From NCBI GenBank assembly GCA_023129715.1, contig JAGMBO010000019.1, positions 1 to 64,000 on the forward strand: a stretch of 64,000 bases of DNA. Direction: 5' to 3'. Below are positions 18,211 to 26,801 of this stretch, one piece after another (position 1 is the first letter of the stretch; every line of letters starts with the position of its first letter). The translations under genes and the position numbers were made by a program. The DNA is from Candidatus Eiseniibacteriota bacterium. Its GTDB lineage: Bacteria; Eisenbacteria; RBG-16-71-46; CAIMUX01; WJJG01. The notes under the pieces are model-generated. The model was not told where the DNA came from. It did no database searches and worked only from the letters and a program-made list of their open reading frames with translations.

Positions 18211-20292
18211 GTGCGTGACGCTACAGTCTCCCCTGAGACGAGACTAGCGTCTGGTCGTTCCATGACGTCCCCAGCGGTCATTCTCAAAGCCGTCTTGCTC
18301 GCGGCAATGCTGCTCCAGTCAGGCTACATGGGCGTGGCCATCGCGGACCACTATGGCAAGTGGCGTCCCTTGCCAGATGATGCCTGGATCATCCCCGCCG
18401 GAGTAGATGACGGTACATGCCACGCCGTGATTCTTCGCAACGACTACATGATTGACGATCGCGACCGGAACTTCCAGAAATGTGAGGTGAGTCGCTACTT
18501 CAGCGTCCGGTGCCTCGATGCCGAGGGTATCGAGGAGTTCGGAACGGTAGAGCTTCCCTTTCATAAGGACGTCCGCATCAAGAAGATCGGGGCACGCACG
18601 ATCAAGCCGGATGGGCGGATCATTGAGATCGGCAAGAAGTCCTTCTACGACAAGACTGTTTTTGAGGTTGGTCGAGAAGCCGCATACCTGCGAGTTTTTG
18701 CCTACGAGGGGCTAGAGGCAGGAGATATCGTCGAGTATTTCTGTGCCTGGGAAGTGCCCTTCGGCGCGGCCCCCATGATCCAACTCCAACATCGATACTA
18801 CACTCGGCGGACGACTTTGCTGTGGCACTTCTGGCGCCTCAACAGGGTCGACGAACGCGCTGCCGCTCGAGCAGGCATCCCGCTTCCCAAGCCCGCGTGG
18901 GTCATCACGAACACTGGGAGCTTGCAGGGTGTGGTTGAGCAGCAGCCGTCTGCAAGCAGGGCGGAGCGTCTCTGGGTTAGCTACGCCGACATTCCGCCAG
19001 TTCCAGCTGAGCCGTACATGCCACCCGAAATGGCGGTTGCTGCTCGCTTCATCCGATACTACTCACAGCCGGGACTAGATAGCAGAGCGGAATTCTGGGA
19101 GCAGGCTGCGGGATTCCTGGGAGGGCTGAGCCGGCAGTTCTTGAAGGACGACGAGCATCTTCGCGACTGGATGTTGCTCTTGCGCAATTGCCCCAGAGAT
19201 CTGGAGAGAGATCTTCAAGCTTGCATGCAGCAACTCCAGAGGTCGATCGAATGCCTCTCCGGCATTGCCGCAATGGAGCGGGCCGAAGAGCTCAAGAAGA
19301 TCAGTGGAGTCAGGGATCTGCTCAAGAAGCGCTTTGGGGACGCCCTGATGATCAGCAGGCTCGCAGCAGGCATGCTGCGCGAGCTTGGCTATGAAACCAC
19401 GTTGTTCTGGACATGCGATCGTTCTAAGACGCTCTTCGTCGATCATTGGCAGTCCACAAGTCAGTTCAACATGGTAGGCGTGGCCGTTCGGGACGCGGAT
19501 TCGTTGCGGTGGTGGTATCCTTCGGTTCACACGGCCGGAACGAGCGAGCTTCCCTGGCAGATACGCGGATGCACTGCGCTTCTTGAGGATTGGTCCGGAG
19601 AGGACCATTCTAATCCTTTCGAGATCTTCTCTGTCATTCCCATGCGGGGTTCAGCTGCCAATTCCTGTTCGCTGCACGCTACGCTGAGCCTTGATTCGAC
19701 CGGAGCTGCGGTCGGTGCGATTCGGAGTCGGATGTCGTGGCCGAACGATCCGATCCTGGCTCAAGAGCTTCTGGCGAAGACTGACAAAGAGGTCGCTTCC
19801 GCGCTGCGCGAGATCGCGCTCCCAGCGCGCCTACCCTTGCGGTCTTGGGCTGAGAGTTGCTCGGTCGAGGGAACCACGTTTCTGTACGCGTGCAGTCTCA
19901 GCTTGAGCGGCATGACAGAGCATGCCGGGGAGCGCCTGCTACTGAGCGTGGGGACTCTGCACGGCGATGATCTCCATCTGCCCCCTGCGGAGCGAGAGAC
20001 TGAGATCTGGCTGCCCTATCAGCGAGCGGACTTTGTCAGACTCTCTATCTGCATGCCGACAGGGTACCAGGCCGCCTCCCTGGCGCCGTATCGCTCTTTC
20101 AAAGAAGCAGTTGGAAGCTACTGGTCTCAATGCAGCCTCCATGGAGACAGCCTCTGCTGGTCTCGTAAGCTGAGCCTCGACTACAACCTGTTCCAGAAGA
20201 GCGCATCGGGAGTCCTTCGGGCATTCTTCGCGAGGGTCAACGAGGCTGATGCACGTCCGATCGTCCTCGAGACACTAGAGCCCGGTCAATAG
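18211..20292 (+). CDS. exported DUF3857/transglutaminase-like protein lacking the catalytic Cys
   Basis: I start this 693-residue protein at the GTG at 18211, 8 bases after a strong GGAAGGAGG site; ATG 18262 is the alternative, immediately before the hydrophobic signal segment VILKAVLLAAMLL. The N-terminal half fits DUF3857 (VRIKKIGARTIKPDGR, YEGLEAGDIVEYFC). The region where transglutaminase-like relatives have a GDCKD active-site loop here reads RFGDALMIS near residues 372-380, so the nucleophile Cys is replaced. The C-terminal third is beta-rich. The next gene is a paralogue that keeps the loop. A structural or binding role outside the inner membrane is inferred. Confidence 0.7.
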   Translation: MRDATVSPETRLASGRSMTSPAVILKAVLLAAMLLQSGYMGVAIADHYGKWRPLPDDAWIIPAGVDDGTCHAVILRNDYMIDDRDRNFQKCEVSRYFSVRCLDAEGIEEFGTVELPFHKDVRIKKIGARTIKPDGRIIEIGKKSFYDKTVFEVGREAAYLRVFAYEGLEAGDIVEYFCAWEVPFGAAPMIQLQHRYYTRRTTLLWHFWRLNRVDERAAARAGIPLPKPAWVITNTGSLQGVVEQQPSASRAERLWVSYADIPPVPAEPYMPPEMAVAARFIRYYSQPGLDSRAEFWEQAAGFLGGLSRQFLKDDEHLRDWMLLLRNCPRDLERDLQACMQQLQRSIECLSGIAAMERAEELKKISGVRDLLKKRFGDALMISRLAAGMLRELGYETTLFWTCDRSKTLFVDHWQSTSQFNMVGVAVRDADSLRWWYPSVHTAGTSELPWQIRGCTALLEDWSGEDHSNPFEIFSVIPMRGSAANSCSLHATLSLDSTGAAVGAIRSRMSWPNDPILAQELLAKTDKEVASALREIALPARLPLRSWAESCSVEGTTFLYACSLSLSGMTEHAGERLLLSVGTLHGDDLHLPPAERETEIWLPYQRADFVRLSICMPTGYQAASLAPYRSFKEAVGSYWSQCSLHGDSLCWSRKLSLDYNLFQKSASGVLRAFFARVNEADARPIVLETLEPGQ

Positions 20293-20321
20293 ACGACTGC
20301 GGGAGCTGTAGCGGAGAGAAA

Positions 20322-22253
20322 ATGCGACTTGTGAGGACTATAGCTGCCCTCTGTCTTGGACTGAGCATATGCGCATCCGGAGTGGCACGGGCCGGCCCTC
20401 CTGACTGGCTACGCGAAGTCTGCGACATGGGAGACGAGGGTCTGTTCCCCGACCAGGCGGTGATCGAAGCCTACCGCTGTGAGAGTGTTGAAGTAGAGCG
20501 GTCAGGCAAACGGCGCGTCACGCAACGACGCGTTCTCTTCGTACGGTCAGGGGATGGCTCCCCGCATGATGTTCAGGTCTTCCACGAGGGATTCGGGCGG
20601 CGGCTCGCGAAGATGGTTGCATGGCGCGGAACATGTGGCGGGGGTTTCGAGAAGACGAAAGACCGGATGAAGACCCAGATCATGGGTGGAGAGCTCTTCA
20701 GCGATCACATGCAATACATCCAGAGGGTCCCGGACGGCCCCGGGACGGTGTTCGCCTTCGAACTCCGCTATGAGGAAAAGATCTCGGGTCTCAATGCGGA
20801 TCGTGCATCCCTGTGCGGGGCGGTCCCACTGGTGCAGTGGGAGTATCATCTCAAAGTGCCGTCGGGTTGGTCCGTGGAATCTCAGCTGACGTGTGGCGAA
20901 AAGCTAGAGGACTTCGCACCTTCCACGGTGGTTTCCGATCGGGAGTACGTGTGGACCGCGCGGGATGTGGTTGCGCCAGCGCACGAGGAGAGTTGGGCCC
21001 CTCCGCCGCAGGCATCCACTCCTGTCATCCATGTGCGCTGGTTCGATCCGCAGCGACAGGATGATTCTCGCGCGGATTGGAATCATGTTGGTGGATGGTA
21101 TCTTGACTTCGGTGAAGACGCTCTTGTGGCAACTGAAGGCATCGCGGAGTTGGCCGGGGGATTCGTGACCGAGTGTGAGTCGCTGGCATGTCGAGCGAAA
21201 CACGTGGCCGATCTAGTGCAGCAACAGATCCACTATGTCCAAGTCTATCGCGAGGACGGAGCTTGGAGGCCCCATCGACCCGCTGAGGTCTATGCGTCTC
21301 GCTACGGAGACTGCAAGGACATGAGCTACCTGATGGTGGTCCTACTGCGCGAAGCGGGGCTCGATGCCTATCCCGTGTTGACGAGCGCCGGGCCATTCGA
21401 TCCCGTCCACCCCGAGTGCCCGATTCCGAGCTTCAATCATTGCATCGTAGGTGTGTCATCACTAGGAGGGCCGAGCGGCTGTCTCTTCTTCGATCCGACG
21501 TGCAAACACGTTCCTCTCGGGAGGCTGGCGGCGCAGCTTGAGGGGAGGTGGTCGTTGCCCCTTGAGGAGAACGCAATCAGGCTCCAGCGACTACCCGAAA
21601 GCTGTTCTGAATCCAATCAGCATCGGATCGTGGTGAATCTGCACTTGGATAAGGATATGGGGGGCGTGGCCGAGTGTCAGGAAGTGATGACCGGCCATCC
21701 TGCCTACTTCACGCGCTCGCGGGTCTCCGGTGAGGGGACTGCGGCCTTTCGCGAGACTATCCAAAGGCGACTTGCGCTCTCCGCTCCGCGGGCGCAACTC
21801 TCCGAATTCACGATCGATTACAGCGATGCCGCCTGCGAGAGCCTGAGAGTGGCTTATGCTGTGCGATACCGACAAGTGGGAACACGCATTGGCGAGGAGG
21901 CCTTCATTCCTGTCTCCCCACATCCTCGGGAGCCTCTGCCGCCGCTGCCGCCTGGCGAGCGCCTCAACGATGTCGTGTTTCCCTATGCGCGAGTTGTTGT
22001 GACCGATGTGCTCGTCACCTGGCCGGAGGAGTGGGAAGTGGTGGAGATCCCGCAGGATACCGTCTTCTCAAGTGACGATCTGGTCTTCTCCTTGAGTTAC
22101 CGGAAAACACAGAACGGAGTGCATCGCAGTGCACGGGAGGAGATCAGGAAGAGGCGGATTCCGGTGGCGCGCTATGATGACGTCGTCCAATGGAGCCACC
22201 TCATAGACGGATGCGACCGCCAGCGGATTGTGCTCAAGATGCGGGAGAGATGA
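20322..22253 (+). CDS. exported DUF3857/transglutaminase-like protein with intact triad
   Basis: The 643-residue product begins with a classical signal peptide (LVRTIAALCLGLSICASG, cleavage near ARA-GP). DUF3857 covers about residues 40-290, followed by a transglutaminase core: YGDCKDMSYLM near 328 supplies Cys, PSFNHCIVGV near 367 His, and FFDPTCKHVP near 390 Asp. Such proteins are periplasmic or surface proteins common in Bacteroidota and related phyla; enzyme activity has rarely been shown. It follows its inactive paralogue by 29 bases, so they are one operon and may form a pair. The C-terminal 200 residues form a beta-rich domain of unknown role. Confidence 0.8.
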   Translation: MRLVRTIAALCLGLSICASGVARAGPPDWLREVCDMGDEGLFPDQAVIEAYRCESVEVERSGKRRVTQRRVLFVRSGDGSPHDVQVFHEGFGRRLAKMVAWRGTCGGGFEKTKDRMKTQIMGGELFSDHMQYIQRVPDGPGTVFAFELRYEEKISGLNADRASLCGAVPLVQWEYHLKVPSGWSVESQLTCGEKLEDFAPSTVVSDREYVWTARDVVAPAHEESWAPPPQASTPVIHVRWFDPQRQDDSRADWNHVGGWYLDFGEDALVATEGIAELAGGFVTECESLACRAKHVADLVQQQIHYVQVYREDGAWRPHRPAEVYASRYGDCKDMSYLMVVLLREAGLDAYPVLTSAGPFDPVHPECPIPSFNHCIVGVSSLGGPSGCLFFDPTCKHVPLGRLAAQLEGRWSLPLEENAIRLQRLPESCSESNQHRIVVNLHLDKDMGGVAECQEVMTGHPAYFTRSRVSGEGTAAFRETIQRRLALSAPRAQLSEFTIDYSDAACESLRVAYAVRYRQVGTRIGEEAFIPVSPHPREPLPPLPPGERLNDVVFPYARVVVTDVLVTWPEEWEVVEIPQDTVFSSDDLVFSLSYRKTQNGVHRSAREEIRKRRIPVARYDDVVQWSHLIDGCDRQRIVLKMRER

Positions 22254-22479
22254 CGTTGGTCGGGGAAGCGTGTGTGTAAGTGCGCGGAAGGCGTACTACT
22301 GTTGATAATGAGCAGCGAACGGCGCGAGATATTATTCATGGCACAGAGCGCTCGAATACCACGGCGCTGACGAGACGGGTAGGATGTGGCCTCTATCGTG
22401 CTGCTGGATGTCTCGCACATGCTACTCGCGTTGATCGCTGAGACATGACGCTACATGGGTGCAGGAAGGGGGAGTTGTC

Positions 22480-23104
22480 TTGGGTGCCATGCGTCCGATG
22501 ACGAACCCATGGTTCAGCATGTGGATCCATCCGCGGGAGACAATGCGATGGATCCTGAGCCATGACGCTGATCGTGACATCACTTTGCTCATCGTGATTA
22601 TGGGGGTGGCTCGGGCGCTCGACCGCGCGGTTCTGAAGTCGACGGGTGACTACATGTCGGTGGGTGTGATCCTCGCCATGTCCGTCCTTTTGGGCGATTG
22701 GGGGATTCGTTTCTCTATACGTGGGGGCAGCACTCCTGCACTGGACAGGGAAGTGGCTTGGGGGGAAGGCCGATTCTCATGATATCCGGTCTGCAATCGC
22801 GTGGTCTAACGTGCTTACAGTTTGGATCTTGGCGCTGTGGATTCCTCAGCTGCTGATCTATGGCCGGGAGCTGTTCACCTCCTCCACACCGAGGATAGAT
22901 TCCAGTCTGCCGCTGACCTTAGGACTACTAGGATTCGGGCTCCTGGAGGTCGGGATCTCTGTGTGGTACACCGTGGTGCTGCTGAAGTGCTTGGGTGAAG
23001 TCCAGGGCTTTTCGGCGTGGAGGGCCCTCGGGAATCTGTTTCTGGCAGGCATGGTCATGGCCGTGCTGATTGCGATCGTAGCTCTCATCATCTCGATTCT
23101 GTGA
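22480..23104 (+). pseudogene. Yip1-family membrane protein, interrupted by a frameshift
   Basis: Two overlapping frames together give a complete Yip1-like membrane protein. The first (start TTG 22480 after GGGGGAG, or ATG 22489) encodes NPWFSMWIHPRETMRWIL and a hydrophobic segment. The second, entered near 22690-22705, encodes YVGAALLHWTGKWLGGKA and three further membrane spans, ending at 23104. Removing one G from the GGG at about 22692-22694 restores a smooth reading through VLLAIGGFVSLYVG. The change may be a real one-base insertion or an assembly error in a G-rich run. The codons on both sides look under selection, which favours a recent event or error. Confidence 0.75.
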
Positions 23105-23158
23105 GTCGGGGCAGGAGCCGGGTCACACGGGGCCAGTGCGGCCAGGATGGAGAACGCA

Positions 23159-24469
23159 TCACTTCCCAAACCCAATCCGCAACGACTCCCGCAACTCCTC
23201 GGCCACCCGATTGAGCTTCGCATCCGTCCGGAAACCCACCGTCTGCGCTGCCCCGATCATAGTAGCATAGGCCGTCTTCTGCGGGACGTCCAGCCACTCG
23301 GCGACCTGCAGAATCGTGCCCCCTTCGGGATCGAGCAGGGCGCCATCGGCGAGAGCGATATCGGCCAGTCGCGAGAGAATGAAGATCTTGTTCTGATTGG
23401 TCCCATCCTGCTTGACCGTGGCAATCTCGGCGGGCAGCCGCTCCAGTATTTCCTTCTTGCTGGTGACGATCTCACGCTCTGGCTCGTCGGTGAACCATTT
23501 CTGGAGGATCTGGATCAGGATCTTGACCTCATCGTCGTTGATATCCTTGTCGGCTCCCAGGAGTAGTGCCCCGGAGAGCGCGATCGTCCGCATGACGGCC
23601 TCGGCCGAGCGCTTGAAGGGATAGCGGCGACTTAGCTGGACGAGGTCGTCAATGGCGCCCTCGAGATCATCGTCCGCTAGCTTCCCGGTGGATTGCGCGA
23701 AGCCGTTTCGTTTGGCCCTCTCCGACTGAGAGAAGAGATCCAGGGCCTTGAGACGCACGGGGAGCAGGGGGTGCGAGGCGAAGGTCTGTTCCATCAGCTC
23801 CGGCCGCCCCTTGATCTCGTCGACCTGGGAGATCAGGGCCTCGATGTCGAGATTCAGATTCTTCTCGCTGAGCCCGAAGGTGGCCTTCATCAGGGAACGG
23901 GCCGAGGCATGTAGACTCTGGCTGGCGAGGAGGCCCACCCGGTCGGCGCTGATCTCCGCCTTCTTGCGCCAGCGAAGGAAAAGGCTCTCCCCGAACGGAG
24001 GCAGCACCGTAGCCGCGGGGTTGTTCCTATCGGTCGAGATCAGGGCATTCATGCGGTTGTTGCGGAAGAGGAAATGGCCCACCTCGTGCCCGAGAATCGA
24101 CTTCAGCTCGGCATCCTCGAGCCGCTCGAGGGCTCCCGAAGAGATACCGATCAGTGAGTAGGTGCCCGATTCCTGGATGTCGAGCATCGCGAATGCATTG
24201 ACGTTGTAGTTGGGCACGCAGAAGACCTCGGCCGCGGAGTCGAGGCCCAAGGTCTCAGAGACTTCGTGGAACAGGTGGTAAATCCGCGGTGATATCCGCT
24301 CGGAGAGGCGAATGCCCTCCTTCAGCAGCGTATCCCGCATCCCCTGGTCGCGGTGCCGTCTCTCTTCCTCCGTGGCATCGAGGTAGTCGCCGATGCGGTA
24401 GACCTCGAAGAGCTCATCGACATCGGCCTTGTCTCCACGGTAGCGAACGTCATCCCAGTTGATGGACAT
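23159..24469 (-). CDS. M48-family metallopeptidase with C-terminal TerB-like domain
   Basis: This 436-residue protein carries the zinc site HEVGH at 128-132 and a downstream Glu in KKAEISADRVGL near 165, as in M48 (Ste24/HtpX/BepA-like) peptidases, but it lacks membrane spans or a signal peptide. Residues about 280-430 are helical and acidic (DINDDEVKILIQILQKW, LADIALADGALLDPEGG), the repeating pattern of TerB/tellurite-resistance domains, which bind metal. ATG 24469 is used because GGAGGGG lies 8 bases before it; a GTG at 24484 falls inside that ribosome site. Proteases of this layout probably degrade damaged cytosolic proteins; the substrate is unknown. Confidence 0.82.
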   Translation of the reverse strand: MSINWDDVRYRGDKADVDELFEVYRIGDYLDATEEERRHRDQGMRDTLLKEGIRLSERISPRIYHLFHEVSETLGLDSAAEVFCVPNYNVNAFAMLDIQESGTYSLIGISSGALERLEDAELKSILGHEVGHFLFRNNRMNALISTDRNNPAATVLPPFGESLFLRWRKKAEISADRVGLLASQSLHASARSLMKATFGLSEKNLNLDIEALISQVDEIKGRPELMEQTFASHPLLPVRLKALDLFSQSERAKRNGFAQSTGKLADDDLEGAIDDLVQLSRRYPFKRSAEAVMRTIALSGALLLGADKDINDDEVKILIQILQKWFTDEPEREIVTSKKEILERLPAEIATVKQDGTNQNKIFILSRLADIALADGALLDPEGGTILQVAEWLDVPQKTAYATMIGAAQTVGFRTDAKLNRVAEELRESLRIGFGK

Positions 24470-24657
24470 CGAAAACCCCTCCACTTGGCTGGTCCGGGTG
24501 CTGCCGGCTAGCTGCCTTCTCTATGTTCTCCCTGGAACTCCGAGAATACGACTGCCGCAGCTCCTCATCCCTGGCAATGGATCAGTCGGGTAAGACCGCT
24601 ATCACGCATCGATTATCGCAGCTGGCGGGTCATTGTCGCAACTCGAGCCTCACCTGC

Positions 24658-24955
24658 CATGAGTGGCCCGCTCGTGAGCGATCTGCTGCGGCACGGTGAT
24701 CAGTGACAGGGCAATGCCGGGACTGCCGGCTTCCTGCTCGACCACGGAGCGGATGTGAATGCCCCGGATGACAATGGATTCACTGCTCTGCACAAGGCCC
24801 CTGAGCTTGGAAGAGCCGAGGTCGTCGAGGTCCTGCTGAAACGAGGTGCACACCCGGACATTGAGGCGATGGGGCAGACGCCCGCCTCTCTGGCTCGCAA
24901 GCGCGGGCAGGAGGCTGTTGCCGAGCTGCTCGACGCCGGGGCCGACGACAGATAG
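24658..24955 (+). pseudogene. ankyrin-repeat remnant
   Basis: From 24707 to 24955 one frame reads [22 protein letters not shown] and then [32 protein letters not shown]: two to three ankyrin repeats ending in a normal stop. A stop at 24704-24706 interrupts it upstream, and the beginning of another repeat (LVSDLLRHGD) lies in a different frame from 24658. No start with a ribosome site is seen. It looks like the 3' end of a decayed ankyrin protein. Confidence 0.65.
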
Positions 24956-25141
24956 AAGTGGATCGCCCGGCGCTCCCAACTCCGCACCGGGTCCCGTCGA
25001 TTCGCTCTGATGCGCATGAGTGGAAAACCCTCTGGCCCGCCACGAAGACTCTATTGCCTTGTCAGTACTGCTGTTACCCGAATGCCCCTTGCTTGCTATG
25101 CTAGACTGCGGCAGGCGCCAACATCAACAGGGAGGTACTCC

Positions 25142-25810
25142 ATGACTGTCATCAGTGGCATGCCGATCGAAACCATCAGGGACGGCTTCACCACGGAGAT
25201 CAAGGCTCAGGGAGGTGAAGTCCGCGAGTGCGTCGAGGACGGCGGCCGGTTCTTCGGCCGGTCTGTCCTCCCGATTGTCGAGGAGATCCACACCGGCGAC
25301 CGCCTGCAGGGCGGGGTCGCCATTACGGCTAGCCGGGGCAGCGTGCACGTCCATCCGTACCTGTTCCGCCTGACCTGTAAGAACGGCGCCGTCCTTCCGA
25401 TTGTCTGCGATGCTGACATCGTGGTCTTGACCGAGATGCTCACGCCTGATCAGCTCCATGCGGAAGTGCGTTCTGCGGTCGCGCGCTGCTGCTGCCGTCG
25501 TGACGTCTTCAGTCTCCCGGTCGAGGCCTTTCGCACAGCAATTCATAGAAAGGCAAATCGCGCAATCAGACTGACCTCTCTGCTTCACGCGGTTCCGGAG
25601 GCTCAGCGCACGCAGGTGATCGGCTGGATCTTCCGGCGCTTCGAGGTCGATGAAGACCAGTCCCAGTACGGGTTGCTGAACGCCATTACCTCCGTCGCCC
25701 GGGACGTTCGCAACCCCCGCCTGCGCTGGGCAATCGAAGAGGGCGCCGGGCTGCTGGTGCTCGAAGGGGTGCGTGAGGGGGGAAAGGCGATGGAACTCGT
25801 CAGCGCGTAG
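25142..25810 (+). CDS. uncharacterised 222-residue cytoplasmic protein
   Basis: The ATG at 25142 has a GGGAGG site 7 bases upstream, and codon use fits the neighbours, so the gene is real. The protein has a beta-rich first half (FFGRSVLPIVEEIHTGDRLQGGVAI) and a helical second half. The pattern, a domain with IHTGDRLQGG and SVHVHPYLFRLTC followed by a cluster of Cys (RCCCRRD), loosely recalls DUF932-type phage or plasmid proteins, but I cannot assign it. It stands alone between an ankyrin remnant and a convergent DUF4846 gene. Confidence 0.6.
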   Translation: MTVISGMPIETIRDGFTTEIKAQGGEVRECVEDGGRFFGRSVLPIVEEIHTGDRLQGGVAITASRGSVHVHPYLFRLTCKNGAVLPIVCDADIVVLTEMLTPDQLHAEVRSAVARCCCRRDVFSLPVEAFRTAIHRKANRAIRLTSLLHAVPEAQRTQVIGWIFRRFEVDEDQSQYGLLNAITSVARDVRNPRLRWAIEEGAGLLVLEGVREGGKAMELVSA

Positions 25811-25851
25811 CAATCGCGGGGTTCGTCACATCGCACTCAGACATGTCGCGG

Positions 25852-26718
25852 TCAGGGAGTGGCAGGAAACCGCCGCAGGTCGGAGAACTCGAACCGCCAC
25901 CCAGCCGGATGGATCATTCCCTCCCGGCGTGCCTCGAACCAGGGGCTCTGGCGCAGAGGGCCACCGCCGCGCACGATGTGGATCTCCCGGGCTGGCAGCA
26001 GGCTCTGGGCCAGCATGAAGACGCGATCGCCGTCATTGCTGTCGGCCACGTCGATTACGATCAAGGCATGCCCCGGGAATCCTCCGATAATGAAGACATC
26101 CCCTGGCACGACTGCGGTGGCATCCTCGACGGGCTCGAGTTCGCGGATCAGCGAGGCTGTGCCCGCGTAGATGAAGACCGTATCGAGGTAGTCGCGAAAC
26201 GCCGCGTAGGTGCTGTCCGGCTCCGCCGATCGAGTCCAGGTGACCCGGTTCTCCGAGACCCCCGGACGCATCCCCGCCCGCCAGTCGGTCCAGGATGCTA
26301 AGTCGCCGCTGGTGAAGCGGAAGGCGATCTCGTCCTCCCGCCCGACCTCCCTCAAGTATTCGGCTCGGAGCCTGATGATCGCATCGGCACACTGCTGTAA
26401 GTCGCGCGACCCGATGTCGACGGCAAGGACGGCGACGTGGTTTTCCTGGTCACGCGCCGCGGAGCCGTCGTAGAGATGGACCGTGCCGCGTCCGGGCTTG
26501 AGCGGGAGACCGCGCAGCCAGCGACTGAAACTCTCGGGGCCCTCGTCTGTCCGGTGGTATCCGTCGGGTGGTTGGAAGCGTTCCGCGACTGTCCCGGTCA
26601 TCTCGTCCGCAAGCCAGGGGTAGTCGTGGATGCTGCGCGGATGCTGCGAGTGCGCGTCGGTTCCCAGGAGCAAGACTCCCGCGAGCACTACAGTCCCCAC
26701 GTTGCGGAGAAATCCCAT
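25852..26718 (-). CDS. exported DUF4846 protein
   Basis: The 288-residue protein has a signal peptide (FLRNVGTVVLAGVLLLG) and matches DUF4846: YPWLADEM, the segment GYHRTDEGPESFSRWLRGLPLKPG, then LYDGS, WTDWRAGMRP and PGDVFIIGGFPGHALIVIDVA. The final HPAGWRFEFSDLRRFP is also typical of the family. DUF4846 proteins are secreted or lipid-anchored and have a papain-like fold by prediction, with the conserved GHA resembling an active-site His; their role is unknown. The start may be ATG 26718 or TTG 26721; a GGAG lies upstream with spacing that suits the TTG slightly better. Confidence 0.8.
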   Translation of the reverse strand: MGFLRNVGTVVLAGVLLLGTDAHSQHPRSIHDYPWLADEMTGTVAERFQPPDGYHRTDEGPESFSRWLRGLPLKPGRGTVHLYDGSAARDQENHVAVLAVDIGSRDLQQCADAIIRLRAEYLREVGREDEIAFRFTSGDLASWTDWRAGMRPGVSENRVTWTRSAEPDSTYAAFRDYLDTVFIYAGTASLIRELEPVEDATAVVPGDVFIIGGFPGHALIVIDVADSNDGDRVFMLAQSLLPAREIHIVRGGGPLRQSPWFEARREGMIHPAGWRFEFSDLRRFPATP

Positions 26719-26801
26719 CAAGCGATGCGTCTCCTCTCAGGATCTGCAGGGTTGACTGCACGCGCGCGAGCGCATCCTGGCCCAACTCGCAGAATAGGCA
26801 C

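Noticed and set aside
24755-24955. Intact small ankyrin protein starting at GTG 24755
   Set aside because: The repeat pattern clearly continues upstream of that codon to a stop at 24704, and there is no ribosome site, so it is a remnant.
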